A stretch of DNA of 49,457 bases from Bacteroidota bacterium. GTDB lineage: Bacteria; Bacteroidota; Bacteroidia; Cytophagales; Cyclobacteriaceae. The position numbers and the translations under genes are program-made. This document shows positions 8,614 through 17,923 of this stretch, in pieces. The notes beneath the pieces are model-generated. The model saw only the letters and a list, made by a program, of their open reading frames with translations, had not been told where the DNA came from and searched no databases. The stretch covers positions 451-49,907 of the forward strand of contig JACZXH010000019.1 of the NCBI GenBank assembly GCA_022571715.1. The letters are read 5' to 3'. Positions within the stretch are counted from its first letter, which is position 1. Every line of letters begins with the position of its first letter.

Positions 8614-10131
8614 GTGAAAAAGACGCTTATACTTATAAGCATGACAGTGGTTTGTCTGATTCAATCAGCCGTTGCGCAGGACAATATTCAGCCTTTTGGC
8701 TTTTATCTCGATGCACTGAGGTTTGCCCAAACCCAGCAAGGAGGATCGGCCAGGCTTCAAGCTATAGGGGGAGCTCAAGTGGGGCTTGGAGGAGATCTAA
8801 GCTCTGCGCTGTCGAACCCGGCAGGGCTCGGATTATACAACAGATCCGAAGTCAGTATCACCCCGGCATTACGCTTTATGAACTCGCAGTCAACTTATCT
8901 TGATAATATAACTGATGATTCAAAAACAAATTTCAATATCGCACATGCAGGCATCGCCATGTATAGCGAACCTGAATCTTCAGGAGGTAGTTTTAAAGGC
9001 GGCACGTTTGCCATAACCTTTACAAAGATCAACGATTTCAATAACAACTATTATATACGGGGTACGAATGCTAATACCTCCATGATCGACGCCTTCATCG
9101 GGCAAGCCAGTGGGGCTACTACCAATCAGTTTGGAGGTAATGATGTGCTAAGCCTGGCCTATTTCAATTTCCTGATCGGTCCTGAAAGTATTCTGACACC
9201 CCCGGGCTCTGATGATGTATATTTTACTGACGTTACCGGCATTCCGTTCCAGGAGGAACTAATCATGACTCGCGGCAAACAAAACCAGTGGAGTATTTCT
9301 TATGGCGCTAATTTCAACGATAAATTCTATATTGGCGGAGGTATCGGAATTTTAACCCTGGATTACCGGTCTGTACGGATTTACAGCGAGTCATTCGATG
9401 TGGATCCGTTGAACGGATTTACCCTTGCTGAAAATCTTGCTATCAATGGTACGGGGATTAATGCCACCCTTGGTATTATCGTTCGGCCAATTTCTTCATT
9501 GAGGATAGGAGCTTCGTTTGTGTCACCCTCGGCGTACAGTCTTGAAGACACCTACGATGCTACCATGACCTCCAACTGGAATGACTATTTATATGAAGAT
9601 GCCATTGATGGCGATATAGTACTCAATACAGAATATGCCGAAACAGATATCCTTTTGTCGAAATACAATCTTACTACACCTCTGAAACTCAGTGGAGGAG
9701 CGGCATTTTTCTTTGGTATAAACGGGTTTATTAGTATAGATATGGATTATATTGATTACACACATACCAAACTCAGCACGGACGAATTCGTGGCACGTGA
9801 TGACAATTCTGCTATTGATAACCTGGCCAACAGTGCAGCAATCAATTACCGGATTGGAGGCGAGTACCGCTTCAATACCTACCATTTACGTGCAGGATAC
9901 GCCTACTTTGATACATCACTCGATTCCAGAGATGTATTTTACGCGAGTAGTCAGTTGTTTTCTGCAGGTGCAGGGATGCGGTTTCAGAATATCTACTTTG
10001 ATATGGGTATAGTACATACCATCTCTGATTCCCAATACGCGCCTTATTTTATCCAGAATGCAGAAATTCCCGTTGCAGACATCTCGGCTGACAATACAAG
10101 GGTAATATTCACTGTTGGATATAAGTACTGA
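8614..10131 (+). CDS. OmpP1/FadL-family outer membrane transport protein
   Basis: The 505-residue protein has a Sec signal (MKKTLILISMTVVCLIQSAVA) and then a beta-barrel pattern of alternating hydrophobic residues. The N-terminal GSARLQAIGGAQVGLGGDLS and ALSNPAGLGLY stretches are typical of Bacteroidota FadL/OmpP1/TodX proteins, where the N-terminus plugs the barrel. It ends with an aromatic residue (TVGYKY), as expected of a BAM substrate. Family members carry hydrophobic compounds across the outer membrane; the substrate cannot be read from sequence. The start is GTG, fixed by the signal peptide. It is probably co-transcribed with the lipoprotein gene upstream. Confidence 0.85.
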   Translation: MKKTLILISMTVVCLIQSAVAQDNIQPFGFYLDALRFAQTQQGGSARLQAIGGAQVGLGGDLSSALSNPAGLGLYNRSEVSITPALRFMNSQSTYLDNITDDSKTNFNIAHAGIAMYSEPESSGGSFKGGTFAITFTKINDFNNNYYIRGTNANTSMIDAFIGQASGATTNQFGGNDVLSLAYFNFLIGPESILTPPGSDDVYFTDVTGIPFQEELIMTRGKQNQWSISYGANFNDKFYIGGGIGILTLDYRSVRIYSESFDVDPLNGFTLAENLAINGTGINATLGIIVRPISSLRIGASFVSPSAYSLEDTYDATMTSNWNDYLYEDAIDGDIVLNTEYAETDILLSKYNLTTPLKLSGGAAFFFGINGFISIDMDYIDYTHTKLSTDEFVARDDNSAIDNLANSAAINYRIGGEYRFNTYHLRAGYAYFDTSLDSRDVFYASSQLFSAGAGMRFQNIYFDMGIVHTISDSQYAPYFIQNAEIPVADISADNTRVIFTVGYKY

Positions 10132-10257
10132 TTCACTCTTATTCTTCCAATTTTTGAACTTGTGTATCTATTCATAAAAAATTTCACCACAATCAAAGAG
10201 TTATGGGGGCTCCGCGTAGAAGAAAATCGAGCTGACACTTACTAAGTGATACGCTCC

Positions 10258-10758
10258 TTATTTTTGCCCGAGCGCCGTTTTCAGGTCTTTTAACGTAAGC
10301 GCGTCCGATTCACAGATTACATCGGCCTTTTCATAATACCTGCATCTTGTATGAAGCAATTCGCTGACTTTATCATAAAGCACACCCTCACCTTGCAACA
10401 TGGGCCTGGTTGAATCATTTTTACCGAGCCTTAATGTGAGCTCCTTTTTACTGATTTTAAGGTATATGGTCATTCCTAACTCATTCATAAAACTCATGTT
10501 TTCGAAAAAACAAGGCGTACCTCCTCCGGTTGCCATCACAAAATTATCTTCAGCCAAGCCTTTTTTCTTCAATATCTTCGACTCGGTATTCCTGAAATAA
10601 TCCTCACCATGCAGTTTAAAAATCCTGGGGATAGTCAACTGTTGATTTTTTTCAATGACTTCATCCAGGTCAATAAAAGAAAACTTTAAACTATCTGCAA
10701 GGTTTTTCCCAAGGCTTGTTTTGCCGCTGCCGGGCATGCCAATAAGAAAAATTTTCAT
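10258..10758 (-). CDS. aroK: Shikimate kinase
   Basis: The 166-residue kinase phosphorylates shikimate in the aromatic amino acid pathway. It has a Walker A loop GMPGSGKT (residues 7-14), the IDLDEVIE segment for shikimate and Mg binding, the ATGGGTP loop, and a STRPML lid region. The ATG at 10758 is chosen because an upstream TTG would extend into the preceding gene. With this start the gene lies 4 bases after the BT_3928-family stop, so translation may be coupled. It is last in a three-gene minus-strand unit. Confidence 0.95.
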   Translation of the reverse strand: MKIFLIGMPGSGKTSLGKNLADSLKFSFIDLDEVIEKNQQLTIPRIFKLHGEDYFRNTESKILKKKGLAEDNFVMATGGGTPCFFENMSFMNELGMTIYLKISKKELTLRLGKNDSTRPMLQGEGVLYDKVSELLHTRCRYYEKADVICESDALTLKDLKTALGQK

Positions 10759-10762
10759 TTTC

Positions 10763-11872
10763 TTAATCAAAAAGTTTTTTTACTTCTTCCGGATCAGGAA
10801 TATCGTTGTAATGCCATTTTCCTTTCACTATGCCTTCTTCGAGAACCATAACCCCCGGATTAGACCGGATCATGGCTTTTATAACAGTGGCATCCGACAA
10901 GAAGTATGGAATTGCAAGCTGGTATTCATGCCTGAATGTTTCAATCACCGATGGATTAGAAGAAGTGATCACCATCGGGCTCACAAACCCTTCCAGTTCT
11001 TTTATAAGCGAGCTAATTTTGTCCATCGACTTCGTATTGGCTACAGCAGCATCTAAGGTTATAAAAAATAGCTTTCTGCCCTTGAAAGACTCTGCCGTAT
11101 AATCCCCTATGTCGGGATTCCACAAATTATAATCCGTGATTTTAGGGGTAGATTCCTTGGAATTTATGATCTCATAACTAACGTATATATATCCAAAGCT
11201 TTCCGGGAGGTACTGCTTGCTTTTTATTTTCTTCCCGTCTTTGATAAACGTATATTCTCCAACCGGTAGTTCTCTTGGAAGCATATTAGCAGGAATGCTG
11301 TCGCCTACTTTGTACGGCCTGAAATCAATATATGGTAAATGCTCCACGGCAAAAATACCCAGCACAAGGCAAACAACCGTCACGGATCCCGTAATAATAT
11401 TTCCTGTTTTGACATTTGTAATTGGCAAAAATTTATTACGGTACCAGAACAGGTGAAATATTAATATTATGAGCACTACATCTTTTGAAAAAGACTGCCA
11501 GGGAGTAAGTGGGATGGCATCACCAAAACAACCGCAGTCCGTAACCTTGTTGAAATAGGCTGAGTAAAAGGTTAGAAATGTAAAGAAAATAATCAGTATT
11601 AATAAAATTTTAGTGGTGAGTCTCATACGATAGTTTATTAGCACTGCAACACCCAGAACTACTTCAAGAATTAACAGGAACATGCCGATTTCAAGCGCAT
11701 AAGGAATCAAATAATGAAAAAAATCAGCGAAATCATTGGCAAAAACTTCGAAATATTCTTCCATCTTAATTTCTGTTCCGACGGGGTCATTGAGTTTGAT
11801 CAACCCCGAAAAAATGAACAATCCGCCAGTCAAAAATCTAATAACATTATCCAGTAAATTCTTAAAATTCAT
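10763..11872 (-). CDS. BT_3928-family (DoxX/MauE-like) membrane protein
   Basis: The 369-residue protein begins with a DoxX-like four-helix membrane bundle (about residues 10-145: FLTGGLFIFSGLIKLNDPVG and further hydrophobic segments), including a CGCFGD motif near 118. A fifth membrane segment lies at about 160-178, and a soluble C-terminal thioredoxin-like domain without an obvious CxxC follows. This is the BT_3928 family, conserved across Bacteroidota between the DUF1599 and aroK-type genes. The role is unknown; the Cys motif and fold suggest membrane redox work, which is inference. It overlaps the upstream DUF1599 gene by 11 bases. Confidence 0.88.
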   Translation of the reverse strand: MNFKNLLDNVIRFLTGGLFIFSGLIKLNDPVGTEIKMEEYFEVFANDFADFFHYLIPYALEIGMFLLILEVVLGVAVLINYRMRLTTKILLILIIFFTFLTFYSAYFNKVTDCGCFGDAIPLTPWQSFSKDVVLIILIFHLFWYRNKFLPITNVKTGNIITGSVTVVCLVLGIFAVEHLPYIDFRPYKVGDSIPANMLPRELPVGEYTFIKDGKKIKSKQYLPESFGYIYVSYEIINSKESTPKITDYNLWNPDIGDYTAESFKGRKLFFITLDAAVANTKSMDKISSLIKELEGFVSPMVITSSNPSVIETFRHEYQLAIPYFLSDATVIKAMIRSNPGVMVLEEGIVKGKWHYNDIPDPEEVKKLFD

Positions 11873-12407
11873 CGTTCAATTTTATAAGTGAAAAAACTGC
11901 ATAATTAATCATATCCTGGTAGTTGGCTTTAACACCTTCCGAAACTAGTGTTTTGCCAGCATTATCTTCAATTTGCTTTACCCGCAATAGTTTCATTAAA
12001 ATGATATCGGTGATCGAAGCTAACCTCATTTCTCTCCACGCCTCATTATAATCATGATTCTTGGCATTGAGCAGCGTCAAGGTATCTTCAACGCAATTAT
12101 CATACATAGGTTCAAGATCTTCGAAAGTAAGCTCCATACGCTTATCGCCAGCCAGTTCGATCTGCATTATGGCAATAATACAGTAATTGATAATTCCCTG
12201 AAACTCCCCTCTGATATCGTCATCCACTTTTTGAATCCCTTTTTCCTCTATGCTCCTAATCCGTTGAGCCTTTATGAATATCTGATCCGTAATTGAAGGA
12301 AGTCGCAAAATTCTCCAGGCAGTGCCATAGTCTCGCGTCTTTTTTTCAAAGAGTTCTTTACACTCCTGAATAATTATTCTGTATTCTTTTGCGGTTTTAC
12401 CGTCCAA
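11862..12407 (-). CDS. DUF1599 domain protein
   Basis: The 181-residue protein consists of two similar halves, each with a KxxDYGxAWRxxRLxSITDxIxxKxxRxxxIE signature (first near residues 20-55, second near 110-150). This is the DUF1599 family. Its biochemical role is unproven; similarity to all-alpha nucleotide pyrophosphohydrolases has been suggested. It is the first gene of a unit with BT_3928 and aroK and is divergent from folP. Confidence 0.9.
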   Translation of the reverse strand: MDGKTAKEYRIIIQECKELFEKKTRDYGTAWRILRLPSITDQIFIKAQRIRSIEEKGIQKVDDDIRGEFQGIINYCIIAIMQIELAGDKRMELTFEDLEPMYDNCVEDTLTLLNAKNHDYNEAWREMRLASITDIILMKLLRVKQIEDNAGKTLVSEGVKANYQDMINYAVFSLIKLNDEF

Positions 12408-12423
12408 TTCCTTTCTTAATATT

Positions 12424-12431
12424 TAAATTTG
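12424..12431 (+). promoter_or_regulatory. Candidate -7 element for folP (TAAATTTG)
   Basis: This is an exact TAnnTTTG match in the divergent DUF1599/folP gap. Transcription would begin near 12438, which rules out a TTG start at 12429 and favours GTG 12459. No clear -33 TTG is found at 17-23 bases. Confidence 0.4.
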
Positions 12432-12458
12432 AATTGTTTTTTGCTTCAATTTCAACCG

Positions 12459-13310
12459 GTGAAAGATATAGTATTTTCAACTAAAAACACACTCAACATA
12501 AAAGGAAAAATCATTGATCTTTCCACCCCAAAAGTAATGGGTATTATCAATGTTACACCTGACTCGTTCTATCCTGGCAGCCGGACAGTGGACGAAAAGG
12601 CCGTATTGGAAAAAGCAGAAAAAATGCTTGAAGCTGAAGCCACATTTCTGGATATTGGCGGATATTCATCACGACCTGGATCGCACGACATTCCTGCGGA
12701 GGAAGAAATTCGGAGGATAACCCGTGCTATCAGGACAATCATGCAACATTTTCCGGATGCCATCATTTCTATCGATAGTTTCAGAACATCAGTGGTTAAA
12801 AGTGCATTTGATGAAGGCGCTGTGATGATCAATGATATTTCAGGAGGAGTGCTTGACACCGAAATGTTTCAGACTGTTGCTGCTTTGCGTGCGCCATATA
12901 TTTTAATGCACATGAAAGGTACTCCCCAGACAATGCAACTTCTTGCGAATTATGAAGATGTGGTACTTGAGGTCATGGATTACTTTCAAAAGCGTGTTAT
13001 TGAGTTACAAAACTTTGGTGTATTTGATATTATACTAGATCCCGGATTCGGTTTCTCAAAAACAGTTGATCAAAATTATGTTTTACTAAAAAATTTGGGT
13101 TATTTTAATGCACTTGAATTTCCTATACTTGTAGGGCTTTCACGAAAAACGATGATTTCTAAAACACTTAGGGGCCGGCCGGAGGATACCCTGAATGGTA
13201 CCACAGTATTAAATACAATTGCTTTAATGCATGGGGCAAAAATTCTGAGAGTGCATGATGTGAAGGAAGCGGTGGAAGCCGTTTCATTGTTTGAGGCTTG
13301 TAATTTGTAA
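12459..13310 (+). CDS. folP: Dihydropteroate synthase
   Basis: The 283-residue enzyme condenses dihydropterin pyrophosphate with p-aminobenzoate in folate synthesis. It shows the two family signatures MGIINVTPDSFYPGSR and DIGGYSSRPG, plus DEGAVMINDISGG, the HMKGTPQTMQ loop, and a C-terminal GLSRKTMI with the conserved Ser-Arg-Lys. The GTG at 12459 is favoured over an upstream TTG because of the promoter-like TAAATTTG that overlaps the latter. cdaA follows after 12 bases; folP next to the cyclase is a common arrangement in bacteria. Confidence 0.95.
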   Translation: MKDIVFSTKNTLNIKGKIIDLSTPKVMGIINVTPDSFYPGSRTVDEKAVLEKAEKMLEAEATFLDIGGYSSRPGSHDIPAEEEIRRITRAIRTIMQHFPDAIISIDSFRTSVVKSAFDEGAVMINDISGGVLDTEMFQTVAALRAPYILMHMKGTPQTMQLLANYEDVVLEVMDYFQKRVIELQNFGVFDIILDPGFGFSKTVDQNYVLLKNLGYFNALEFPILVGLSRKTMISKTLRGRPEDTLNGTTVLNTIALMHGAKILRVHDVKEAVEAVSLFEACNL

Positions 13311-13322
13311 AATTATTTTCAG

Positions 13323-14210
13323 TTGATTTTTTTATTTAAAATAGGGTTTCTTGAAGTAAGCTGGATTGATATTCTTGATATCGTGCTGGTGGCCGGTTTG
13401 CTTTACAACGTCTATAAACTGATGCGGGGAAGTGTGGCAATCAAAATCTTTCTTGGATTTTTATCGCTATACTTGATCTACCTGATGGTGCGGGCTGCTC
13501 AGATGGAACTGTTGAGTTCTATCCTGGGCCAGTTTATGGGAGTGGGTGTGCTAGCAATGATTATATTATTTACACCGGAGCTCAGGAAATTTTTATTGAT
13601 GATCGGGAAATCCGCTCCTACCAGTTTTGACAATCTGTTTAAAAGCATCTTTTACAGAAAAACCGACCGCGATTCGATTTACAATGTTTCGGCCATTATT
13701 GAAGCATGTAAAACCCTTGGAGGCACTAATACCGGTGCATTACTGGTGATTTCTAAATCATCTGAATTGCGCTTTTATGCAGAATCCGGTGATAACATTG
13801 ACGCTGATTTATCTAAAAGGCTTTTGATTTCAATATTTAATAAATACAGCCCACTGCACGATGGGGCAGTGATTATTTACAAGGGCAGGATCAAAGCCGC
13901 CAGATCCGTACTGCCAGTATCCGAAAGCGATGCACTACCTCCTAACCTTGGATTGAGGCACCGTGCTGCAGTAGGCATGACCGAAATCACGGACACTCTG
14001 GTGGTGGTGGTTTCAGAAGAAACGGGCCAGATATCAACGGCAAAAAACGGTTTTTTAGCTCAAAACTTATCTGTAAAAGAACTCCGTTTTACCATAAACA
14101 ACTATCTATTTGAAGATGGCGGCGCAACGGAAGAATCTCGAATCGAGCAGCTTGCAAAAAGTCAGAAAATTGACGCGCCGGATCCGTTACTTAAAGAAAC
14201 CACCAGTTAA
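13323..14210 (+). CDS. cdaA: Diadenylate cyclase CdaA/DacA
   Basis: The 295-residue protein has three hydrophobic N-terminal segments (about residues 15-95) and a DAC catalytic domain. The domain shows the diagnostic LHDGA (DGA at 180-182) and RHR (212-214) motifs that bind ATP. The product makes c-di-AMP from two ATP at the membrane. The start is TTG, with no in-frame ATG before the first membrane segment. It follows folP by 12 bases. In Firmicutes cdaA is linked to glmM and cdaR; neither is present here. Confidence 0.95.
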   Translation: MIFLFKIGFLEVSWIDILDIVLVAGLLYNVYKLMRGSVAIKIFLGFLSLYLIYLMVRAAQMELLSSILGQFMGVGVLAMIILFTPELRKFLLMIGKSAPTSFDNLFKSIFYRKTDRDSIYNVSAIIEACKTLGGTNTGALLVISKSSELRFYAESGDNIDADLSKRLLISIFNKYSPLHDGAVIIYKGRIKAARSVLPVSESDALPPNLGLRHRAAVGMTEITDTLVVVVSEETGQISTAKNGFLAQNLSVKELRFTINNYLFEDGGATEESRIEQLAKSQKIDAPDPLLKETTS

Positions 14211-14426
14211 TTCCCCTACTGGTTTTATATCATAATTTACGGATGACCCAAATACCTTTTCATCTGATATCAGGAACAGCTGGTGACGTGTCATATGCGT
14301 GATGTTTCCATTAAATCACCGTTATTTTTGTTCTTGCCAAGGTAAACGGTATGTCCTTAACATGATGTCGAATACAAGGTTTGGGCAAGATAAATCATGC
14401 CTGACAAGGCATAAATGTACATGTAC
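14211..14426. other. Gap between convergent cdaA and kbl
   Basis: There is no convincing gene. A short hairpin, ATGCCT-GACA-AGGCAT, lies at 14397-14412 just past the kbl stop and could act as a weak terminator for either gene. The palindrome GTACATGTAC (14417-14426) touches the kbl stop codon. Confidence 0.4.
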
Positions 14427-15623
14427 TTATTTCAATACCGCCAGTTCCCTACCAACCTCCGTAAATGCACGAATCGCTTTATCAATGTGTTCTTGCTCGT
14501 GCGCAGCCGAAATCTGTACCCTGATCCGTGCCTGACCTTTCGGAACTACCGGAAAATAAAAACCAATCACGTAAATTCCCTTCTGTAAAAGTTTTTCCGC
14601 AAATCGTTGTGAGAGCACCGCATCATATAGCATGATTGGTGTGATCGGGTGCGGCCCGGGAGTGATATCAAACCCTGCTTCGGTCATTTTTTCTCTGAAA
14701 TATGCGGTATTGGCCATCAGTCTATCTCTCAGCTCCGTAGTTTTCTCCAGCAAATCAATCACCTTGATCGAAGCACCTGCTATGGAGGGCGACAACGTAT
14801 TGGAGAACAAGTAAGGCCTCGATCTTTGACGTAGCATGTCAATTATCTCTTTCTTACCGCTTGTAAATCCACCTGATGCCCCACCCAGAGCTTTCCCGAG
14901 AGTTCCAGTAATTATATCCACACGGTCCATAACTCCCCTGTATTCATGTACTCCCCTGCCGGTTTTGCCAATAAACCCAGTCGCATGACACTCATCTGAC
15001 ATTACAACTGCCTGGTATGTGTCGGCCAGGTCGCAAATTTTATCCAGTTGTGCGATGGTTCCATCCATTGAAAATACACCATCTGTAACGATAATTTTTT
15101 GCTCGGAACCGGCTTTGGCTGCCTCCTCAAGTTTAGCTTCCAGATCGACCATATCGTTATGAGCATACCGATAACGCATTGCTTTACACAACCGTACTCC
15201 ATCAATAATTGATGCATGATTGAGCGTATCGGATATAATGGCATCTTCAGGTCCAAAAAGGGGCTCAAAAACCCCTCCATTCGCATCAAATGCCGCAGCA
15301 TACAAAATGGTATCTTCCATACCAAGAAACTTTGATATTCTTTCTTCCAGTGTTTTATGTATCGTTTGGGTCCCGCATATAAACCTTACCGAGGACATTC
15401 CATATCCATATTCATCGATCGCTTGTTTAGCAGCTTCAATCACACTGGGGTGAGATGATAGCCCCAGATAGTTGTTCGCACAAAAATTGATCACTTCTTT
15501 TCCATCCTCGGTTTTGATCACTGCACCTTGAGGTGTGGTGATCACCCTCTCGTTTTTAAATAATCCGGCTTCCTCAATGGATTTTAATTCGTTTTCTAAC
15601 TTGGTTTTTAGGGTGTTGTACAT
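14427..15623 (-). CDS. kbl: Glycine C-acetyltransferase (2-amino-3-ketobutyrate CoA ligase)
   Basis: The 398-residue PLP enzyme cleaves 2-amino-3-ketobutyrate with CoA into glycine and acetyl-CoA. The PLP lysine is Lys244 in [10 protein letters not shown], equivalent to the E. coli KBL lysine, and [10 protein letters not shown] supplies the cofactor Asp and His. Length matches the family (about 398). A divergent SDR-type threonine dehydrogenase lies 133 bases away, completing a two-step threonine-to-glycine route. Confidence 0.96.
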   Translation of the reverse strand: MYNTLKTKLENELKSIEEAGLFKNERVITTPQGAVIKTEDGKEVINFCANNYLGLSSHPSVIEAAKQAIDEYGYGMSSVRFICGTQTIHKTLEERISKFLGMEDTILYAAAFDANGGVFEPLFGPEDAIISDTLNHASIIDGVRLCKAMRYRYAHNDMVDLEAKLEEAAKAGSEQKIIVTDGVFSMDGTIAQLDKICDLADTYQAVVMSDECHATGFIGKTGRGVHEYRGVMDRVDIITGTLGKALGGASGGFTSGKKEIIDMLRQRSRPYLFSNTLSPSIAGASIKVIDLLEKTTELRDRLMANTAYFREKMTEAGFDITPGPHPITPIMLYDAVLSQRFAEKLLQKGIYVIGFYFPVVPKGQARIRVQISAAHEQEHIDKAIRAFTEVGRELAVLK

Positions 15624-15756
15624 CGAAGTCTTTCTCTAAAATTATTTTACTTAAAATACACCTACAAATATATAAAACGGCGTTGGGGAATGGTTAAAAG
15701 TCAAGGTATTCTGTACATAAATTTTTAATTTCGCATTAACAAAATAATGAAAAATT

Positions 15757-16704
15757 ATGGGTAAAATCCTCGTTATTGGAGCTTCCGGTCAATTAGGATC
15801 TGAATTGGTAGGCGGACTGTGTAACTTCTACGGAAAGGATAATGTAATTGCATCTGATATCCATGAAAGCGGTGACTTTGACTGTGCTTATGAACTCGTG
15901 AATGCATTAGATCCTGTAAGACTTGAAAATGTTATTAAGGAGTATGACATTGATGAAGTGTATCATCTCGCTGCAATTCTTTCTGCCAAAGCAGAATCCA
16001 ATCCTTTAGCCTCTTGGGACCTCAATATGGACAGCTTGTTAATTGTGTTAGAAATGGGGAGACGTAAAATCGTCAAAAAAATATACTGGCCTAGTTCCAT
16101 TGCTGTTTTTGGCCCTTCCACTCCACGAATCAGCACTCCTCAATATACAGTGATGGATCCAAATACAGTTTATGGCATAAGCAAACTGGCAGGAGAGCGA
16201 TGGTGCGAATATTATAATCAAAAACATGGTGTTGATGTGCGTAGTCTTCGATACCCAGGATTAATCGGGTATAAACATGCACCTGGAGGCGGTACTACTG
16301 ATTATGCGGTGGATATTTATTTTCATGCGGTTAAAGGTAAACCGTTTGAGTGTTTCTTATCTCCCGAAACGGAACTACCCATGATGTACATGGATGACGC
16401 AGTAAAAGCAACCATTGATGTAATGCAAGCAATGGCAGATCAAGTGAAAATCCGGTCAAGTTATAACCTATCGGCATTTAGCGTAACCCCGGAATCAATG
16501 TGTGATTCGATTAAAAAAATGGAACCTGATTTCTCAATTTCCTACAAGCCTGATTTCAGGCAGAAAATTGCAGATTCCTGGCCAGTTAGTATTGACGACA
16601 GACAGGCAAGAAAAGATTGGGGCTGGAAACCTAGATTTGATCTTGAAAAAATGACCGGGGCGATGCTTGATTCGCTTCATGCTAAACTGAATACATCCGA
16701 CTAG
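15757..16704 (+). CDS. L-threonine 3-dehydrogenase, SDR (epimerase-like) type
   Basis: The 315-residue protein is an extended SDR with the NAD-binding GASGQLG (8-14), Ser113/Ser114, Tyr139 and Lys143 (YGISK). The short-chain threonine dehydrogenase family differs from the zinc-dependent Tdh of E. coli but does the same oxidation of threonine to 2-amino-3-ketobutyrate. The YPGLIGYKHAPGGGTTDYAV stretch is characteristic of this subgroup as opposed to sugar epimerases. Divergent placement beside kbl strongly supports the substrate. Confidence 0.92.
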   Translation: MGKILVIGASGQLGSELVGGLCNFYGKDNVIASDIHESGDFDCAYELVNALDPVRLENVIKEYDIDEVYHLAAILSAKAESNPLASWDLNMDSLLIVLEMGRRKIVKKIYWPSSIAVFGPSTPRISTPQYTVMDPNTVYGISKLAGERWCEYYNQKHGVDVRSLRYPGLIGYKHAPGGGTTDYAVDIYFHAVKGKPFECFLSPETELPMMYMDDAVKATIDVMQAMADQVKIRSSYNLSAFSVTPESMCDSIKKMEPDFSISYKPDFRQKIADSWPVSIDDRQARKDWGWKPRFDLEKMTGAMLDSLHAKLNTSD

Positions 16705-16719
16705 GTATTCTGACAGTTA

Positions 16720-17750
16720 TTATTTTATTATAATTTTATTTTTTATTACCTGATATCCGGTAATGAACTCTACAATATATAGACCTGGAGATAAATCAGC
16801 AGGTAATTCAAATGTTTGTGCAGGAAATGATTGAAGGGCGATTAAATACATTACTCCCTGCAGATTTATTATTCTGATTTGTGCTTTCTTAAAAGAGAAA
16901 TTTGTTCGGACAGTAATCGAATGATCTGTTACGGGATTAGGATAAATAAGGATCTTGTCAGCATACGTCCTTTCAAAATTTACGCCTATAATTGGATGGT
17001 ACTCGAACGTTCCGTCATAATCTATGGCCTTAATCCGGTAGTAATTGATACCTGCCAGAGGAGCCTCATCTGTAAATTTATACTCCTGAATTTTTTCAAG
17101 ACCTCCGCTGCCCTCAATATCAGTTATGGGATAAAATTCATGTCCATCAGAAGATCGCTCAATTGTGAAGAAGTGAAAATTATCCTCGGAAGAAGTTGCC
17201 CAGTTTAACAGAATAGTCTGATTACGCACATTTCCTGTAAAATAAATCAGCTCAATAGGCAGTGTTCCTCCAAGGTCATCAATTACCTGTGGCCCGCTTA
17301 TGGTTTCCGGAGGAGTCGCTGTGTATGCGGGGTTTCCATTTACGCCGATTACATAATTTCCGCAAATGTAGAGACGGGTCTGCCCAGGAGGACCCGTCGG
17401 TACTATTAATGAACCTCCATTATCAATTATCAACGTATAACCACATGGGTCCGCTCCTGAGAGTTCCAGGCGCTTTGACAAGGTTAGGGTCCACTTTGTA
17501 TAGTTAAGCTCGTACTCCACGTAGCAGCAGGATTCACATTGATATCCAGCGATATGCCGTTGGGAATTATTACGCTACCAAGGCCATCATCTGTAATTTC
17601 AGAGGGGTTGTTTGGCCCTCCCGTACACGACCAGTCGCTGTTATTTAAAGTGGTCAAAGCACCTGAATTCAATAATGTACATGTTTCCTGTGCATACAAC
17701 CAACACGATAAAAACATAAGAAATAAAAAAGGTAGAGCTCGTGTTTTCAT
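16720..17750 (-). pseudogene. Secreted T9SS-sorted protein, disrupted by a frameshift
   Basis: The 5' part (17484-17750) encodes a signal peptide (MKTRALPFLFLMFLSCWLYA) and 67 more residues ending at TAA 17484-17486. The remainder continues in another frame from about 17492 to 16720. Restoring one base near 17490-17493 joins LTIQSG to TLTLSKRLELSG, giving one protein of about 345 residues. It contains the LPIELIYFTG segment, a fibronectin-like stretch (ILLNWATSSEDNFHFFTIERS), and a C-terminal type A sorting domain (IYPNPVTDHSITV ... GLYIVEFITG ... IIIK) as used by type IX cargo. SprA is encoded at 31048. No function is assignable to the N-terminal domain. The shift could be a sequencing deletion or a real inactivation. 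Confidence 0.82.
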
Positions 17751-17923
17751 AAGAAAAATGATTTATAAATACCTTTAAGGACATTAATAATCTAAATTCT
17801 CACTTAAAATACTAATTTAAACTGAATTAAAACCAATTGTGATATTTAGAAATGGTTATTTACCAAACATATTTCATTGAATACTTCTTCCTGCTATATT
17901 TGAACCGCTAACATTACCTACTT
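17751..17923. promoter_or_regulatory. Divergent gap with candidate enoyl-CoA hydratase promoter
   Basis: TATATTTG at 17895-17902 matches TAnnTTTG and lies 21 bases before the ATG at 17924. A TTG at 17877-17879 is 15 bases upstream, slightly closer than the usual 17-23. The rest is AT-rich with no other feature seen. Confidence 0.45.

Noticed and set aside
10132-10257. Terminator between the FadL-type gene and aroK
   Set aside because: Only a 5-base hairpin (CACTT-ACT-AAGTG at 10236-10248) is visible, too weak to call.
14299-14535. A 78-codon plus-strand reading frame between cdaA and kbl
   Set aside because: It overlaps the end of kbl, lacks a recognisable domain, and its Cys/Ser-rich translation is typical of antisense frames.
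17484-17495. Programmed ribosomal frameshift in the T9SS cargo gene
   Set aside because: No slippery heptamer or downstream structure is evident; a one-base deletion explains it.
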